A DNA stretch of 64,000 bases from Anaeromyxobacter sp. (GTDB lineage Bacteria > Myxococcota > Myxococcia > Myxococcales > Anaeromyxobacteraceae), in assembly GCA_016718565.1 (NCBI GenBank), contig JADKCZ010000013.1, positions 62,001 to 126,000 of the forward strand, given 5' to 3'. The position numbers and the translations under genes were made by a program. The notes beneath the pieces were generated by a model. The model had not been told where the DNA came from. It ran no database searches and saw nothing but the letters and a program-made list of their open reading frames with translations. Position 1 is the first letter of the stretch. The number at the start of each line of letters is the position of its first letter. This document shows positions 22,335 to 34,064 of the stretch, piece by piece.

Positions 22335-23122
22335 GCGTCCGGCGGCGCCACCGGCCGCTCGGCCGTGTACCCCATGACCCGGTAGACCAGCCGCCCGGCC
22401 AGCTCGCGCAGCGCGTCGGTGCTCTTCGCGAGCGGGCCGGCGCGCGGCAGCCAGCTCTCGCCGCGGCCGTCGCCGGCGCGGTGGTCCACCGCCAGGGTGT
22501 CGGGCGCCAGGCCGGCGGCGTGGAAGCAGCCGAGGGCGCGCGGCATGTGGGCGGCGCTGGTGACCAGCAGGAGCCGCTTCCAGCCCTGCCGCGCCACCAC
22601 CCGGGCCGACTCCACGGCGTTCTCGCGGGTGTTGCGGCTGGTGGTCTCGGCCAGCAGCCGCGCCGGCGCGACGCCCCAGCGCGTGAGCAGCGCCACCACC
22701 TGCTCGGACTCCGGCACGTCGCCGGGCTGCGGGTCCACCAGGCCGCAGGAGTAGAGGAGCTGGCGGGCGTGGCCGGTGCGCAGGACGTCGAAGGCGCGGG
22801 TCACCCGATCGCTGGCGCCGCTCAGCTGCAGGGTGCCGGTGGCGCGGGTGGCGCCCGACTCGATGACGCCGCCCAGGACGATGACCGCGTCGTAGGTCAC
22901 CTCCGGCCGGTCGGTCGAGACCGCCGGGGCCTCGGCGTGGCGCATGAGCGCGGTGGCCACCGGGTCGGTGGAGAAGGCCACGAGCTGCGCCACCCCGAGC
23001 ACGCCGAGCGCGGTGGCCAGGCGGGGCCGCCCGCGCAGCAGGAGCGCCAGCAGCAGCAGGGCCAGGGCCCAGGTGAGCGGCGCCAGGGCCAGGTCGAAGA
23101 GCTTGGAGAGGGCCAGGAACAT
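22331..23122 (-). CDS. YdcF/SanA family (DUF218) membrane protein
   Basis: 263 residues from the ATG at 23122. Two N-terminal hydrophobic segments (LFDLALAPLTWALALLLLAL and LATALGVLGVAQLVAFS) precede a DUF218 domain with DAVIVLGGVIESG, SGASDRVTRAFDVLRTG, ETTSRNTRENAVESARVV and TSAAHMPRALGCFHAAGL. The family includes ElyC, YdcF and SanA, which affect envelope and undecaprenyl-lipid biogenesis in E. coli. It is divergent from nagZ with 34 bases between the starts, which fits a cell-wall-related setting. Confidence 0.85.
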   Translation of the reverse strand: MFLALSKLFDLALAPLTWALALLLLALLLRGRPRLATALGVLGVAQLVAFSTDPVATALMRHAEAPAVSTDRPEVTYDAVIVLGGVIESGATRATGTLQLSGASDRVTRAFDVLRTGHARQLLYSCGLVDPQPGDVPESEQVVALLTRWGVAPARLLAETTSRNTRENAVESARVVARQGWKRLLLVTSAAHMPRALGCFHAAGLAPDTLAVDHRAGDGRGESWLPRAGPLAKSTDALRELAGRLVYRVMGYTAERPVAPPDA

Positions 23123-23156
23123 GTGGCGGGCATGATACGCGGGTACCATCGGCGCC

Positions 23157-24248
23157 GTGACCCCCCTCGACCGCGACGTCGCCTCGCTCCTGTGTGTCGG
23201 CTTCCACGGCACCACCCCGTCGCCGGAGGTGCTGGAGCTCATCGCCCGCGGGGTGGGCGGGGTCATCCTCTTCGCCCGCAACCTCACGGGGGCCGAGCAG
23301 GTGGCCGAGCTGACCGGCGCGCTCAAGCGGGCGGCGGGGCGGCCGCTCCTGGTGTCCATCGACCAGGAGGGCGGGCGGGTGGCCCGGCTGCGCGCCCGGC
23401 ACGGCTTCACCGAGCTGCCGCCCATGCGGGCGCTGGGCGAGGCGGGCGACGAGGGGCTGGCCTTCGAGGTGGGGGCGCTGCTGGGCCGCGAGCTCCGCGC
23501 CGTGGGGGTGGACCAGGACTACGCCCCGGTGGTGGACGTGGACACCAACCCGTTGAACCCGGTCATCGGGGACCGCGCGCTGTCGCGGACCCCGGCCGAG
23601 GTGGGCCGGCTGGGCGCCGCCCTGGCCCGCGGCCTGCAGTCGGCCGGCGTGGCCGCCTGCGCCAAGCACTTCCCCGGGCACGGCGACACCAGCCAGGACA
23701 GCCACGTGGACCTGCCGCACCTGCCGCACGCCCTGGACCGGCTGCTGGCGGTGGAGCTGCCGCCCTTCACGGCGCTGGCCCGCGCCGGGGTGGCCGCGGT
23801 GATGACGGCCCACGTGGTCTTCGACGCCCTCGACCCGGCGCGGCCGGCCACCCTCTCGCCGCCGGTGCTGGCGCTGCTCCGGGAGCGCTGCGGCTTCCTG
23901 GGCTGCTGCGTCTCGGACGACCTGGAGATGAAGGCCATCGCGGCCCACCTGCCGCTGGAGGTGGCGGCCCCCGGCGCGGTGGCGGCGGGGGTCGACCAGC
24001 TGCTGGTGTGCCACAGCGCGGCGGTGCAGCACGGGGCCATCGACCTGGTGCGGCGCGCGGTGGAGGAGGGGCGCATCTCCCGGATGCGGCTGGCCGAGGC
24101 CCAGGCCAGGGTGGGGGCGCTGCTGCGCTACGCCGGCCCGCCGCCGGATCCGCGCGCGGTGCGAGGGGCGCTGCGCACCGAGGCCCACCTGGCGCTGGCG
24201 GCGCGGGTGCCGGCGCTGGCCAGCGGGCGGGATCCGACGGCGGCGTAG
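23157..24248 (+). CDS. nagZ: beta-N-acetylhexosaminidase NagZ (GH3)
   Basis: 363 residues from a GTG start. GH3 family signatures are the substrate loop SIDQEGGRVARLR, the flexible catalytic loop KHFPGHGDTSQDSH with the acid/base histidine, and the nucleophile aspartate in CVSDDLEMKAI. NagZ removes N-acetylglucosamine from muropeptides during peptidoglycan recycling. No signal peptide is visible, in agreement with the cytoplasmic enzyme. It is slightly longer than E. coli NagZ because of a C-terminal extension after AEAQARVGALLRYA. Confidence 0.93.
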   Translation: MTPLDRDVASLLCVGFHGTTPSPEVLELIARGVGGVILFARNLTGAEQVAELTGALKRAAGRPLLVSIDQEGGRVARLRARHGFTELPPMRALGEAGDEGLAFEVGALLGRELRAVGVDQDYAPVVDVDTNPLNPVIGDRALSRTPAEVGRLGAALARGLQSAGVAACAKHFPGHGDTSQDSHVDLPHLPHALDRLLAVELPPFTALARAGVAAVMTAHVVFDALDPARPATLSPPVLALLRERCGFLGCCVSDDLEMKAIAAHLPLEVAAPGAVAAGVDQLLVCHSAAVQHGAIDLVRRAVEEGRISRMRLAEAQARVGALLRYAGPPPDPRAVRGALRTEAHLALAARVPALASGRDPTAA

Positions 24249-24253
24249 GTTCG

Positions 24254-24280
24254 CCGGGTGCTGCTCGCCAGCACGCCCGG
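24254..24280 (+). terminator. hairpin after nagZ
   Basis: A CCGGG-TGCTG / CAGCA-CCCGG stem with a small bulge and a 5-base loop follows the nagZ stop codon by six bases. There is no clear T-run. Confidence 0.4.
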
Positions 24281-24281
24281 A

Positions 24282-24820
24282 GGAGCGCAGGACTCGTCCG
24301 CTCGAGCCCCCTCTCCCCCAGCTTGCTGGGGGAGAGGGATGGGGTGAGGGGGCTGGATCGCGTGCACAGGTTCCCCTCACCCCTGCCCTCTCCCCGGAGG
24401 GGAGAGGGGAACTCAACCCGTGGGAGCCGGCCTGGGGCTCAACTCACGCGGGAGCGCAGGACTCGTCCGCTCGAGCCCCCTCTCCCCCAGCCTGCTGGGG
24501 GAGAGGGATGGGGTGAGGGGGCGGGATCGCGTGCACAGGTTCCCCTCACCCCTGCCCTCTCCCCGGAGGGGAGAGGGAGGCTTGTCCGTGGTGGTCGCGG
24601 GTACCCCTCACCCCTGCCCTCTCCCCGGAGGGGAGAGGGAGCAGACATGGTGTGCCCTCGTCATGGCGGAGGTGTGACCAGGGCTGGAGGCCGAGCTCTG
24701 CTCATGACGGAGGTGTGAGCAGGGCTGGAGGCCGAGGTCTGCTCATGGCGGAGGTGTGAGGCCATGGTCTGCTCACCCTCTCCCCCAGCTTGCTGGGGGA
24801 GAGGGCCGGGGTGAGGGGGG
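24282..24820. repeat. repeat-filled spacer: direct 169-base-period duplication, palindromes and a 41-base tandem repeat
   Basis: About 600 bases without a gene. A 129-base block at 24282-24410 recurs at 24451-24579 with about two differences; each copy contains one palindrome with AGC[TC]TGCT centre and one with GGAG centre. A further GGAG-type palindrome lies at about 24616-24638. From 24661 a 41-base unit (starting TCATGGCGGAGGTGTGA) is repeated in tandem (24661-24701, 24702-24742, partial from 24743). A last palindrome with AGCTTGCT centre closes the block at about 24775-24810, just before the VWA gene's 3' end. Confidence 0.85.
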
Positions 24821-24850
24821 AGCAGCTGGCTCCCGCACCGCCCTCCTCCC

Positions 24851-26998
24851 TCACCCCAGGAAGAACCCCTCCGCCAGCAGGAACAGCACCGCCGCCGCCA
24901 GCAGCCAGCTCCAGAGCGGCACGCCCTCCGTCGCCCCGCCGCCTGCGGCGTGGCCGTCCACCCGGGCGTGGGCCTCGCCGCCGAACCAGGCGGTCAGCTC
25001 GGCCGGGAGGAGGCGGCGGGTGTCCGACTCGCGCGGGTCCGGCACCACCGCGAAGGCCAGCGCCGGCTCCAGCCGCTCCACCCCGCGCTCGGCCACCTTC
25101 ACCTGCCAGAGGCCGGGCAGCCGCGGCGTGAAGGTGAGCGCCGCCCCGCCCTCCGACGGCGCCAGCCCGGCCGCCTCGAGCTCGCGGCGCGAGCGCTCCT
25201 TCCCGTCCGGGCCGACCAGCGCCCTGAGCTCCCGCCCCTCGCCCAACCGCAGCGCCCGCGGCGTCCCCACCACCGTGGGCACGTCGCGGCGCTCCTCCAG
25301 CCCGCCCGACAGCCAGGCGGCGAAGCGCTGCAGGGCCGGCAGGAAGCTGGTGCGGATGGGCCAGTCGTTCCAGTCGCGGTCGGCGGTGGAGGTGAAGAGC
25401 AGCACCCGGCCGCGGCCGCGGCGCGCCTCCACCAGCGCCGGGGCGCCGTCGTCGAAGGCCGCCAGCACCACCGGCGCCTCGCCCTTGGGCGCCGGGCGGG
25501 TCAGCATGTAGCGGTAGAAGCGCGCCCCCTGCAGCCCCTCGCGGGCGTCGCCGGTGAAGACCGCCAGCGCCGGGTGGGCCTCGTCCACCCGGGCCAGCCT
25601 GGCCGCCTGCGCCTCGGCCTGGCCGCGCTCGGCGGCGGTCTTGACCACGTGCAGCGGCAGCGGCAGGAGCGGCCCCAGCTCGCGGGCGTAGAGGTCCGGG
25701 TCCACCTGGTCGCCCATGGAGAGGAACAGGCCGCCGCCGCCCTCCACGAACCTCACCAGGTCGGCGGTGCGCCCGGCCACCCCGCGCACGTTGAGCAGGA
25801 AGACCACGTCGAAGCGGGAGAGGTCGGCCTCGCGCAGCGCCTCGCCGTCCACCAGGGTGGACCGGACCGGCGAGGCCGGCGAGCCCAGCGCCGACTCCAC
25901 GAAGTAGGCCTCGTCGCGGTACTTCACCGGCGAGGGGGCGCCGTCCACCACCAGCGCCCGGATCTCGCGCGGCACGGTGACGGTGAGCACCCGCTCGTCG
26001 TCGAGCGCCAGGGCGTCGCCGGGCACGGCGGCGCTCAGGGTGGCCGGGCCGCCGGCCGGGAAGGCGTGGGAGAGGGTCTTGCGCGCGGTGGCGTTGGCCG
26101 GCACGTCCACGAAGGCGCGGATGGCGGGCCGGGCCTCGCCGCCCACCCGGAGCGAGAGCGCCAGGTCCTTGGCCGGCTCGGCCCCGGTGACCGAGACCGC
26201 GGCGGTCAGCTTGTAGCCGCGCGGCCCCACCGCGGGATCCGGCTCGGCGCCCAGCGCGGTGACCGCGGCGTTGGGCAGGTCGGCGCCGCGGGCCGCGTCC
26301 ACGATCTCCACGTGGGGCCGCACCGGCCCCTTCGGCCCCGGCACCTCCGGCGGCGGCACGTCGAGCCGCCAGGCCGCGGCGGTGAGGTCGGTGACCACCA
26401 CGATCTGCTTGCCGAGCTGCTCCTGCCCCTTGGCCTCGGCCAGGGCGCGAGCCGCCGCCGCCACGCAGCTGGTCAGGTCGGCGTGGCCGAAGGCGGGCGC
26501 GGCCTCGTCGAGGGTGCGCCGCACCGCCACCCGGTCGAAGGCCGGTGCGGGCGCCGCCGGGGGGCGGCCGTCGCACACCAGGGCCGACACCGGCGCCTCG
26601 CCGGGCAGGCTGGTGAGGGCGTCCAGCGCCTGCTGGCGAGCGCGGGAGAAGAGGGTGTCGCCGCCCAGCCGGTAGGACATGGAGCCCGAGGCGTCCAGCA
26701 CCAGCACGGTGGCCAGCGGCCCGCCGCCCGGGGTGGCGGCGGCCGAGGCCGGCTGCTCGGCGCGCGGCCGGGCCAGCGCCAGCGCGGCGGCGGCCAGGAG
26801 CAGGGTGCGGGCCGTGAAGAGCAGCAGCTTCTTGAGCCGCAGCCGCTGGGCGTTCTCCTTGCGGGCCCGCAGGACGAAGTCGAGCGCCGGGAACGGCGTG
26901 GGCCTGGGCCGCCGCCGGAAGAAGAGGTGGACCACCAGCGGCAGCGCCGCCGCCAGGAGGCCCCACAGCAGCAGCGGGTTGAGGAAGCCCACGCTCAT
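24851..26998 (-). CDS. BatA/VWA-domain membrane protein
   Basis: 715 residues. The ATG overlaps the DUF58 stop (ATGA). N-terminal BatA anchor: GFLNPLLLWGLLAAALPLVVHLF and RRRPRPTPFPALDFV, then a second membrane segment (LLLFTARTLLLAAAALALA). A von Willebrand A domain with the MIDAS motif DASGSMS begins near residue 95. The large central part resembles glutamine-amidotransferase-like/Ig domains of BatA-type proteins (RALVVDGAPSPVKYRDEAYFVE and FLLNVRGV). A last membrane segment (SWLLAAAVLFLLAEGFFL) ends the protein. With MoxR and DUF58 it probably forms an envelope-associated maturation or stress complex; this role is inferred from conserved gene order in the Bat family. Confidence 0.87.
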   Translation of the reverse strand: MSVGFLNPLLLWGLLAAALPLVVHLFFRRRPRPTPFPALDFVLRARKENAQRLRLKKLLLFTARTLLLAAAALALARPRAEQPASAAATPGGGPLATVLVLDASGSMSYRLGGDTLFSRARQQALDALTSLPGEAPVSALVCDGRPPAAPAPAFDRVAVRRTLDEAAPAFGHADLTSCVAAAARALAEAKGQEQLGKQIVVVTDLTAAAWRLDVPPPEVPGPKGPVRPHVEIVDAARGADLPNAAVTALGAEPDPAVGPRGYKLTAAVSVTGAEPAKDLALSLRVGGEARPAIRAFVDVPANATARKTLSHAFPAGGPATLSAAVPGDALALDDERVLTVTVPREIRALVVDGAPSPVKYRDEAYFVESALGSPASPVRSTLVDGEALREADLSRFDVVFLLNVRGVAGRTADLVRFVEGGGGLFLSMGDQVDPDLYARELGPLLPLPLHVVKTAAERGQAEAQAARLARVDEAHPALAVFTGDAREGLQGARFYRYMLTRPAPKGEAPVVLAAFDDGAPALVEARRGRGRVLLFTSTADRDWNDWPIRTSFLPALQRFAAWLSGGLEERRDVPTVVGTPRALRLGEGRELRALVGPDGKERSRRELEAAGLAPSEGGAALTFTPRLPGLWQVKVAERGVERLEPALAFAVVPDPRESDTRRLLPAELTAWFGGEAHARVDGHAAGGGATEGVPLWSWLLAAAVLFLLAEGFFLG

Positions 26999-27900
26999 GC
27001 GGCGTGGCGCTGCCGGCGGGCCAGGAAGGGGAGCAGCACCTCGTCGAGCGGCCGGTCGGTGCGGCACAGGGCGTAGTCCACGTCCTGCTCGGCCGCCTCG
27101 CGCTTCACCTGGGCCAGCCAGCCCTCCATCACCTCGAGGTAGCCGGCGCGGATGTCCCGGCCGTTGGCCTCCACCGAGCGGCCGTCCTCGGTGGAGAGGA
27201 AGAGGGTGGGGTCCTGGTAGGGGAACTCCAGCTCGGCCGGGTCGAGCACGTGGAAGAGGGTCACCTCGTGCTTGCGGCGCGACAGCAGGGCCAGCTGCTT
27301 GAGCGCCTTCTGGTCCTGGTCGAACAGGTCGGTCAGCACCACCACCGCGGCGCGCCGCGGCGCGTGCTCCACCAGCCAGTCCACCGCCGCGGCCAGCCGG
27401 GTGCCGCCCTTCCCCTCGGCGCCGGAGAGGGCCTCCACGATGGGCAGGAGGTGCCCGGCCGAGGCGGCCGGCGGGATGGCGCGCACCACCTGGTCGGCGC
27501 ACAGCACCAGCCCGGCCGCGTCGGCCTGGCGCACCAGCAGGTAGGCCAGCGAGGCGGCCAGCGACGAGGCGTACTCCAGCTTGGTGAGCCGCCCCTCGGC
27601 CCCCTTCCAGCCCATCGACCCGGAGGCGTCCACCACCAGGTAGCAGCGCAGGTTGGTCTCCTGCTCGAACTGCTTCACGTAGTACTTGTCGAACTTGCCG
27701 TAGGCCTTCCAGTCGATGCGCCGCACGTCGTCGCCGGGGGCGTACTCCTTGTGCTCGGCGAACTCGACCGACTGCCCGTGGTGCGGCGAGCGGTGCAGCC
27801 CGGAGAGGATGCCCTCGGTGACCGCCCGCACCCGCAGCTTGAGCGTGCCGAGCTTGGCCAGCACGGCCGGGTCGAGCAGGGAGCGCTTCGGGTCGGTCAT
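26995..27900 (-). CDS. DUF58 domain protein
   Basis: 301 residues. The DUF58 core reads HHGQSVEFAEHKEYAPGDDVRRIDWKAYGK... around residues 40-70, followed by a VWA-like fold with DASGSMGWKG. A cytoplasmic location is likely, since no membrane segment is present. DUF58 proteins accompany MoxR ATPases and VWA proteins throughout bacteria. Here the gene lies 34 bases after moxR and overlaps the VWA gene by four bases. Confidence 0.92.
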   Translation of the reverse strand: MTDPKRSLLDPAVLAKLGTLKLRVRAVTEGILSGLHRSPHHGQSVEFAEHKEYAPGDDVRRIDWKAYGKFDKYYVKQFEQETNLRCYLVVDASGSMGWKGAEGRLTKLEYASSLAASLAYLLVRQADAAGLVLCADQVVRAIPPAASAGHLLPIVEALSGAEGKGGTRLAAAVDWLVEHAPRRAAVVVLTDLFDQDQKALKQLALLSRRKHEVTLFHVLDPAELEFPYQDPTLFLSTEDGRSVEANGRDIRAGYLEVMEGWLAQVKREAAEQDVDYALCRTDRPLDEVLLPFLARRQRHAA

Positions 27901-27934
27901 GGCGTCACGTGGCGCGCGCCGGGCCGGGGCGGCC

Positions 27935-28968
<1,034 letters not shown>

Positions 28969-28972
<4 letters not shown>

Positions 28973-30679
28973 GGATGTCCTTGGCCCGGGCGTGGGCCCG
29001 TGGCGCCCTGCAGTATCTCCGCGAAGCGGCGCTCGCGCGAGGCGCCGCCCGGGTCGCCGAGCGCCTCGGCGCTGAGCGCCAGGCCGGCGTGGATCTCGGG
29101 GTCGAATGGGTCCTGCCGGTTGGCCTCGATCAGGTGCTGCCGGGCGCCGGCGTGGTCCTTCTTCTCCACCAGCAGCCGCGCCAGCTGCACCCGCAGCGCC
29201 GCGTAGTCGGGCGACCAGCCGATGGCGTCGCGCAGCACCTTCTCGGCCTCGGCCTTCTGGCCGGTCATGACCGCGGCGATGGCGTACTGGTTGGCCAGGA
29301 TGGGCACCTTGGCCCCGGCCCGATCGATGGCCTTGCGGTACTCGACGCGCGCCGCCGTCCAGCGGCCGCGCTCGCGGAAGAGCTGGCCGAGCCGGGCGTG
29401 GTTGCGCGAGGCCTGGTCGGGCAGGGCGGCCCACTCGGCCCAGGGCCCGCCCTGCTTGGGGTCGTCCTTGAAGCGCAGCCGGGCCAGCGCGTTGGCGCCC
29501 CCGCGCGGCAGCGGCCGGGTGGCCATGTGGCTGCGCCAGGCGGCGGTGAACTCGGGCCAGGTGGTGCCGAGGGCCCTGGCCACCGCGGCGTCGGCGGAGG
29601 CGCCGCCGGCCACGAGATCCAGCGCCCGGGCCACCGCCGCGGTGCCGCCGCGCTTCACCATCACCTCCACCGCCAGCACCACCTCGGCGTAGGCCAGCGC
29701 CGCCAGCTCCTGGGTGGGCAGCTTGGCCATGGAGGGGTGCATCTGCTCGAAGGTCACCAGCTTGTTGGCCTCCAGCGCCTGGCGCACCAGCGCCGCCGAG
29801 TAGGGCGAGAACCCCTCGCCGCCGGCGCCGCGCCAGCGCGTCTCCCACCACTTGGCCACGCCCTCGTGCAGCCAGATGGGCGTGTCCGGGCCGGCCTTCA
29901 GGCTCACCACGTGGTGCACGAACTCGTGGGCCGCGGTGTCCAGCCAGTCGTAGCCGGTCACCAGCGCCTTGGGCGAGACCAGCATGAGCTTCTGGTACTT
30001 GCAGAGCGCGATGGTGCCGGAGCCGCGGATCTCGGCCTCGGTGAGGGAGGAGAGGCGGGCCAGCTCGGCCACCCCGTTGAGGATCTCGACGCGCACCTTG
30101 CCCGGGGGGGCCAGGCCCAGGTCGGCGGCCAGGGCGGCCCGCTGCGCCTCCAGCGTCTCCAGCAGGTAGGGGACCAGCACCTCGTCCTTGCCCTTGGGGT
30201 AGGCCACCACGAAGTGGTCGCTCTCGGCGGTGGCCCAGGTCTTCTCCAGCGCGGCGGCGTTGCGGGCGATGCGCAGGAAGCCGCCCGGATCGGCGCGCCC
30301 GCCGGCCGGCCTCCAGCAGCGCCACCGCCTCCTGGTAGCGGTGCTGGTAGAGCCGCAGCAGGCCGAGCGCCCCCTGGCCGGCCCCGTCCTGCGGGTACCC
30401 GGCCGCGTGGGCCTCGATGAAGGGGGCGGTGGAGGCCACGTCCTCGTCGAGCAGGCGCGAGACGGCCTCCGGCAGGTTCACCGGCGGGTCGGCCACCGTC
30501 GGCGGCGGCGGCGTGGAGATCGGGCCGCTCGGGGTGACCTCGGCCAGCGCGGCGGTGGAGAGCAGGCAGAGGAGCGCCGCCGTGAGCCGCAGGGCGCGCC
30601 TCGACTCCGCGCCCGCTGCGCGGCGGCTCCGCTCGGCACGAACGGATCCAGGGGTAGCGGCCTCGGGTCGGGCGCTCAC
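28969..30679 (-). CDS. peptidase-MA/TPR exported protein, apparent frameshift
   Basis: About 569 residues after correction. The GTG at 30679 overlaps the stop of the DUF4175 gene (GTGA) and gives a signal peptide (LRLTAALLCLLSTAALA). The frame breaks near 30292-30302: the first frame reads LLRLYQHRYQEAVALLEAG (TPR-like), and family-like sequence continues in another frame from DPGGFLRIARNAAALEKTW. The span, 1711 bases, is one base over a multiple of three. The middle holds a gluzincin motif AAHEFVHHVVS and downstream WLHEGVAKWWE, as in peptidase MA family proteins; the C-terminus has tetratricopeptide repeats. Either an extra C from sequencing or a real mutation explains the break. Its place in a MoxR/DUF4175 operon suggests an envelope role. 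Confidence 0.75.
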
Positions 30680-33600
30680 TTGACCAGCTCCTCGTAGTAG
30701 CGCTGCACCTCGTTCTTGTAGCGCTCGGGGGCCCCCTGCTTCATGGCCTCGAGCAGGTCCTTGCGGAACTCCTCCGAGATGCGGTGGGCCTCGGCGCCGG
30801 GGATCTCCACCTTCTCCTGGGTGGGGTCGCCGGTGTCGCCCTGCTGCTCGCCCTGCCCCGACTCGCCGAACGGGAACGGGAAGCCGCCGCCCGGCTGGCC
30901 GGGGCCTCGCTGCTTGCCCATCTTCTCCAGCCCCTCCTTGAAGCGGGAGAGGGCGTCCAGCGCCGCCTGCTGCTCGCCGTGGCCGCGCTGGGCGTTGCGC
31001 TGCCCCAGCTCGCCGGCCGCCTGGCCCATGTGGCCGCGGGTCTCGCCCAGCAGCTGCGGCGCGCCCGGCGGGAAGACCGGCGCCTTCTGCATGAGCTGGC
31101 CGAGCTTCTGCTGCAGCTCGCCGGCCTTGCGCTCCAGCCCCTGCTGCCGCCGGGCCAGCTCGTCGAGCTTGCCGCCCTCCATCGGCGTCAGCGCCTGGCG
31201 CGGGTCGGGCTGCAGCTTGGCCAGCTCGCGCGCCACCTCGGCCAGCTTCTGCCCGGCCTGGGTGGCCTGCTGCTGCGCCTCGCGCAGCGAGAGCGGGTCC
31301 TTGGAGGTGGCGCCCGGCACCCGCTCGGCCAGCGCCGCGTCCTCCTCCAGCGCCATGGCCAGCCGGCGCGTCGGCGCCACCGCCCGCATGGTCATCTCCT
31401 GCGAGGCCTCCAGGTCCTTCATGGCCAGGGCCCGCTGCAGGTCGGCCAGGGCCTCCTGGGCGGCGTCCAGGTCCGGCTCGGACCGCTCCGGCGTGCCGGG
31501 CTGGGCCCGCTCCAGGTCGGCGCGGGCGTCCTTGGCCAGCTGCTCCAGCCGCCGGGTCTGCTCGCGCGCCTTGTCCAGCTTGCCGGCCATGCGCTTGCGC
31601 AGCTCGGAGCGCACCCGCTCGGTCTCGGCGGCGGCCTGGTCCTGCTCGGCCTGCACCTTCTCCAGCTGCTCCTTGAAGGCCAGCATCTCCTTCATCAGCT
31701 CGGCCTGCTTCTCGTCCGGCACCTCGCTGGCGCGCTTCATCCCGGCCATCATCTCGTCGAGCTGGCCGGCCATCTGCTCCAGCGCCTTCATGGCGGCGGC
31801 CACGTCGCCGCGCTTGACCGCCTCCTCGGCGGCGTCCAGCCCGGACTTCAGGTCGTCCTGCTTCGACAGCTCCGCCATGGCCTCGGCGTTCATGTGCTCG
31901 TCGTGGAAGCCGCGGGCGGTCTCGGCCATGCGGGCCATCAGCTCCTGCATCCGCTCGCGCAGCGTGCGGAGCTGGGCCAGCACCTCCTGCTTGGCCTGCT
32001 CGGTGGGGGCGTCGCGCAGCTGCTCCAGCATCTCCTGCAGGTCGCGCCGGCCGGCCGCCAGGTCCCTGGCCATGCGCAGCAGGTCCTCGGCGCGCGCCTT
32101 GTCGAAGAGCTGCTCCAGGTAGAGCACCCCCTTCTCCAGCTCGTCGTCGAGCAGCCGGTCGAAGGCCGCCATCTGCGCGGCCGGGCTCTCCACCGGCGCC
32201 TGCTGGGCCAGCAGGCGGGCCACCACCTGGCGGGTGGCGGTGACGCGCTGCTCGGCGGTGCGCACCCCGGCCGCCACGTTGGCGAGGGCCGGGGCCACCT
32301 CGCGGGGCGCGGCCTTGTCCTTGCGCAGCTCGGCCGCCACCCGGCGCAGCCGCTCGTGCGCCGCCCGCACCTTGGCGTCGAGCGCCACCGCCAGCGGCAG
32401 CCGGGGCACGGTGCCCACGCCGCCGGCCGCGAAGGTCTCGAGCCGGTCGCCCAGCACGGCCACCAGCTCCTCCCAGGCGGCGCGGGCCTTCTCCATGGCC
32501 AGGCGCCGGTGCTCCGCCTCGCTGTAGAGCTTGACCGACTGGGTGGCGCTGGCCCCCTTCTTCGGGCCGGAGATGGCGTCGTTGTCGAGCACCTCCAGCC
32601 AGTAGAGCAGCCGGTCGCCCTCGCCCAGCCGCTCGGCCGAGAGCGGCAGGTCCAGGCCGCCGGAGTCGCGCCGCAGCCCCGGCAGGGCGCGCACCGGCCG
32701 GCGCCGCTCCACGCCGCCCGGGGCGCGCGTCACCAGGGTGAGGCCGTCGAGGCCGAAGTCGTCCTCGGCCTGCCACTCCACCCGCACCACGGTGTCCGGC
32801 TTCACCTCCAGCTCGGCCGCCGGGGCGGTGATGCGCACGGTGGGGAAGGCGTCGGGCTCGACCACCAGCGGGATGGGCGGCCCCTCGGCCACGGTGCGGC
32901 CCGAGGCGCTGCGGAAGCGGAAGCGGTAGGTGCCGCCGTCGCCGACCACCAGGGAGCCCGAGAGGTCTCGGCCGCCGGTGACGGTGAGGGCCAGGCGCTG
33001 GATGGGGGGCGGCGCGGGGGTGGGGCGCCGCGGCGGGCGGCGGCGGAGCCAGCGCCAGCGCCGATGCCCGGGCCGGCGCCCTGGGCGGACGCAGCGCCCG
33101 CAGCGGCGCCCCGCGCCTCGGCCGCCCCGCCCTGGCCGGCCGGGCCCGGGCCCTGGGTCGCGGCCGGGGGCAGCCCCGCCACCGTGAGCTCCAGCTCGGC
33201 CGCCTCCACCTCCCGGTCGGCCCGGGTCTTCAGGGTGACCTCGGTCCCCTTGGGCGCGCGGATCTCGCCGCCGGTGCCGGAGAGGGTGCGGTCCTCGCGG
33301 TGGGTGTGGGCCGGGAAGCGGTAGGTGAGCTCGATGTCGCCGGTGATGGGGTCGAGCGACGGGCCGGTCTCGGGCGCCGGGTCGCCCGCCACCACCCGGG
33401 CGTAGGCGGTGCCGAGGGCGCCGCCGCCCACCAGGAAGGCCAGCGCGTGCAGCCCCGCCACGCCCACGAGCGCCCAGCCGGCCCGGCGGGCCGGGCGCGA
33501 CGGGATGGCCGCCGTGAGGTCCAGGCCGCGGACCGCGTCGGCGGTGCGGGTCACGTGGGCGTCGAGGAGGGCCACCGAGACCCCGCCGGAGGAGAGCAGC

Positions 33601-33944
33601 GCCGGCCGCTGGCGGGTCAGCTCCACCGCCGAGACCAGGTCGGAGCGCAGCGCCGGGGAGGCGGCCGCCACCGTGCGGGCCACCCCCTCGGCCGTCCAGG
33701 TCCCCTGGCGGAGCTGCCGGACGGCCCAGGTGAGGGCCGCGAGCAGGGAGAAGGCCGCCGCGCCCAGGGCCACCGGCCTGGCGGCGCCGGCCCGCGCGCC
33801 CAGGGCCAGGACCGCAGCCCCGGCCAGGACGGCCGCCAGGGCCACGGCCAGCCCGCTGGCTGCCGCGGCGGCCAGGATCACCTGGCTCCGCCGCCTCTTC
33901 GCCCGATCGAGGAGGCGGGAGATGTCACCGTAGTCTGCCGACAT
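30676..33944 (-). CDS. DUF4175 membrane protein, apparent frameshift
   Basis: About 1089 residues after correction. The chosen ATG at 33944 has an AGGA site; the N-terminus is MSADYGDISRLLDRAKRRR, followed by two membrane segments (VILAAAAASGLAVALAAVLAGAAV and ALGAAAFSLLAALTWAV) and a third near residue 170. Near 33016-33030, in a G/C run, the frame shifts: the glycine/alanine-rich linker ends and sequence resumes as PTPAPPPIQRLALTVTGG in another frame. The span of 3269 bases is one base short of a multiple of three. Beyond lies an Ig-like region and a long, highly charged, coiled-coil-rich part full of Q, K, E and A, typical of DUF4175. It heads the MoxR operon. Confidence 0.75.
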
Positions 33945-34064
33945 GCTGGATCCTGGCATCGTAAGGCGGTTCGGCCCTGCGGACCACCCCACCTGGGGTC
34001 CGGAGCGTGTGGTAAACAGGCACACGCCTCGGTGAATTCGCCTCTCCCCCCGAGCGTCCAACCA

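Noticed and set aside
24661..24760. CRISPR-like repeat array
   Set aside because: The 41-base units are adjacent with no spacers between them, and there are no cas genes in the window.
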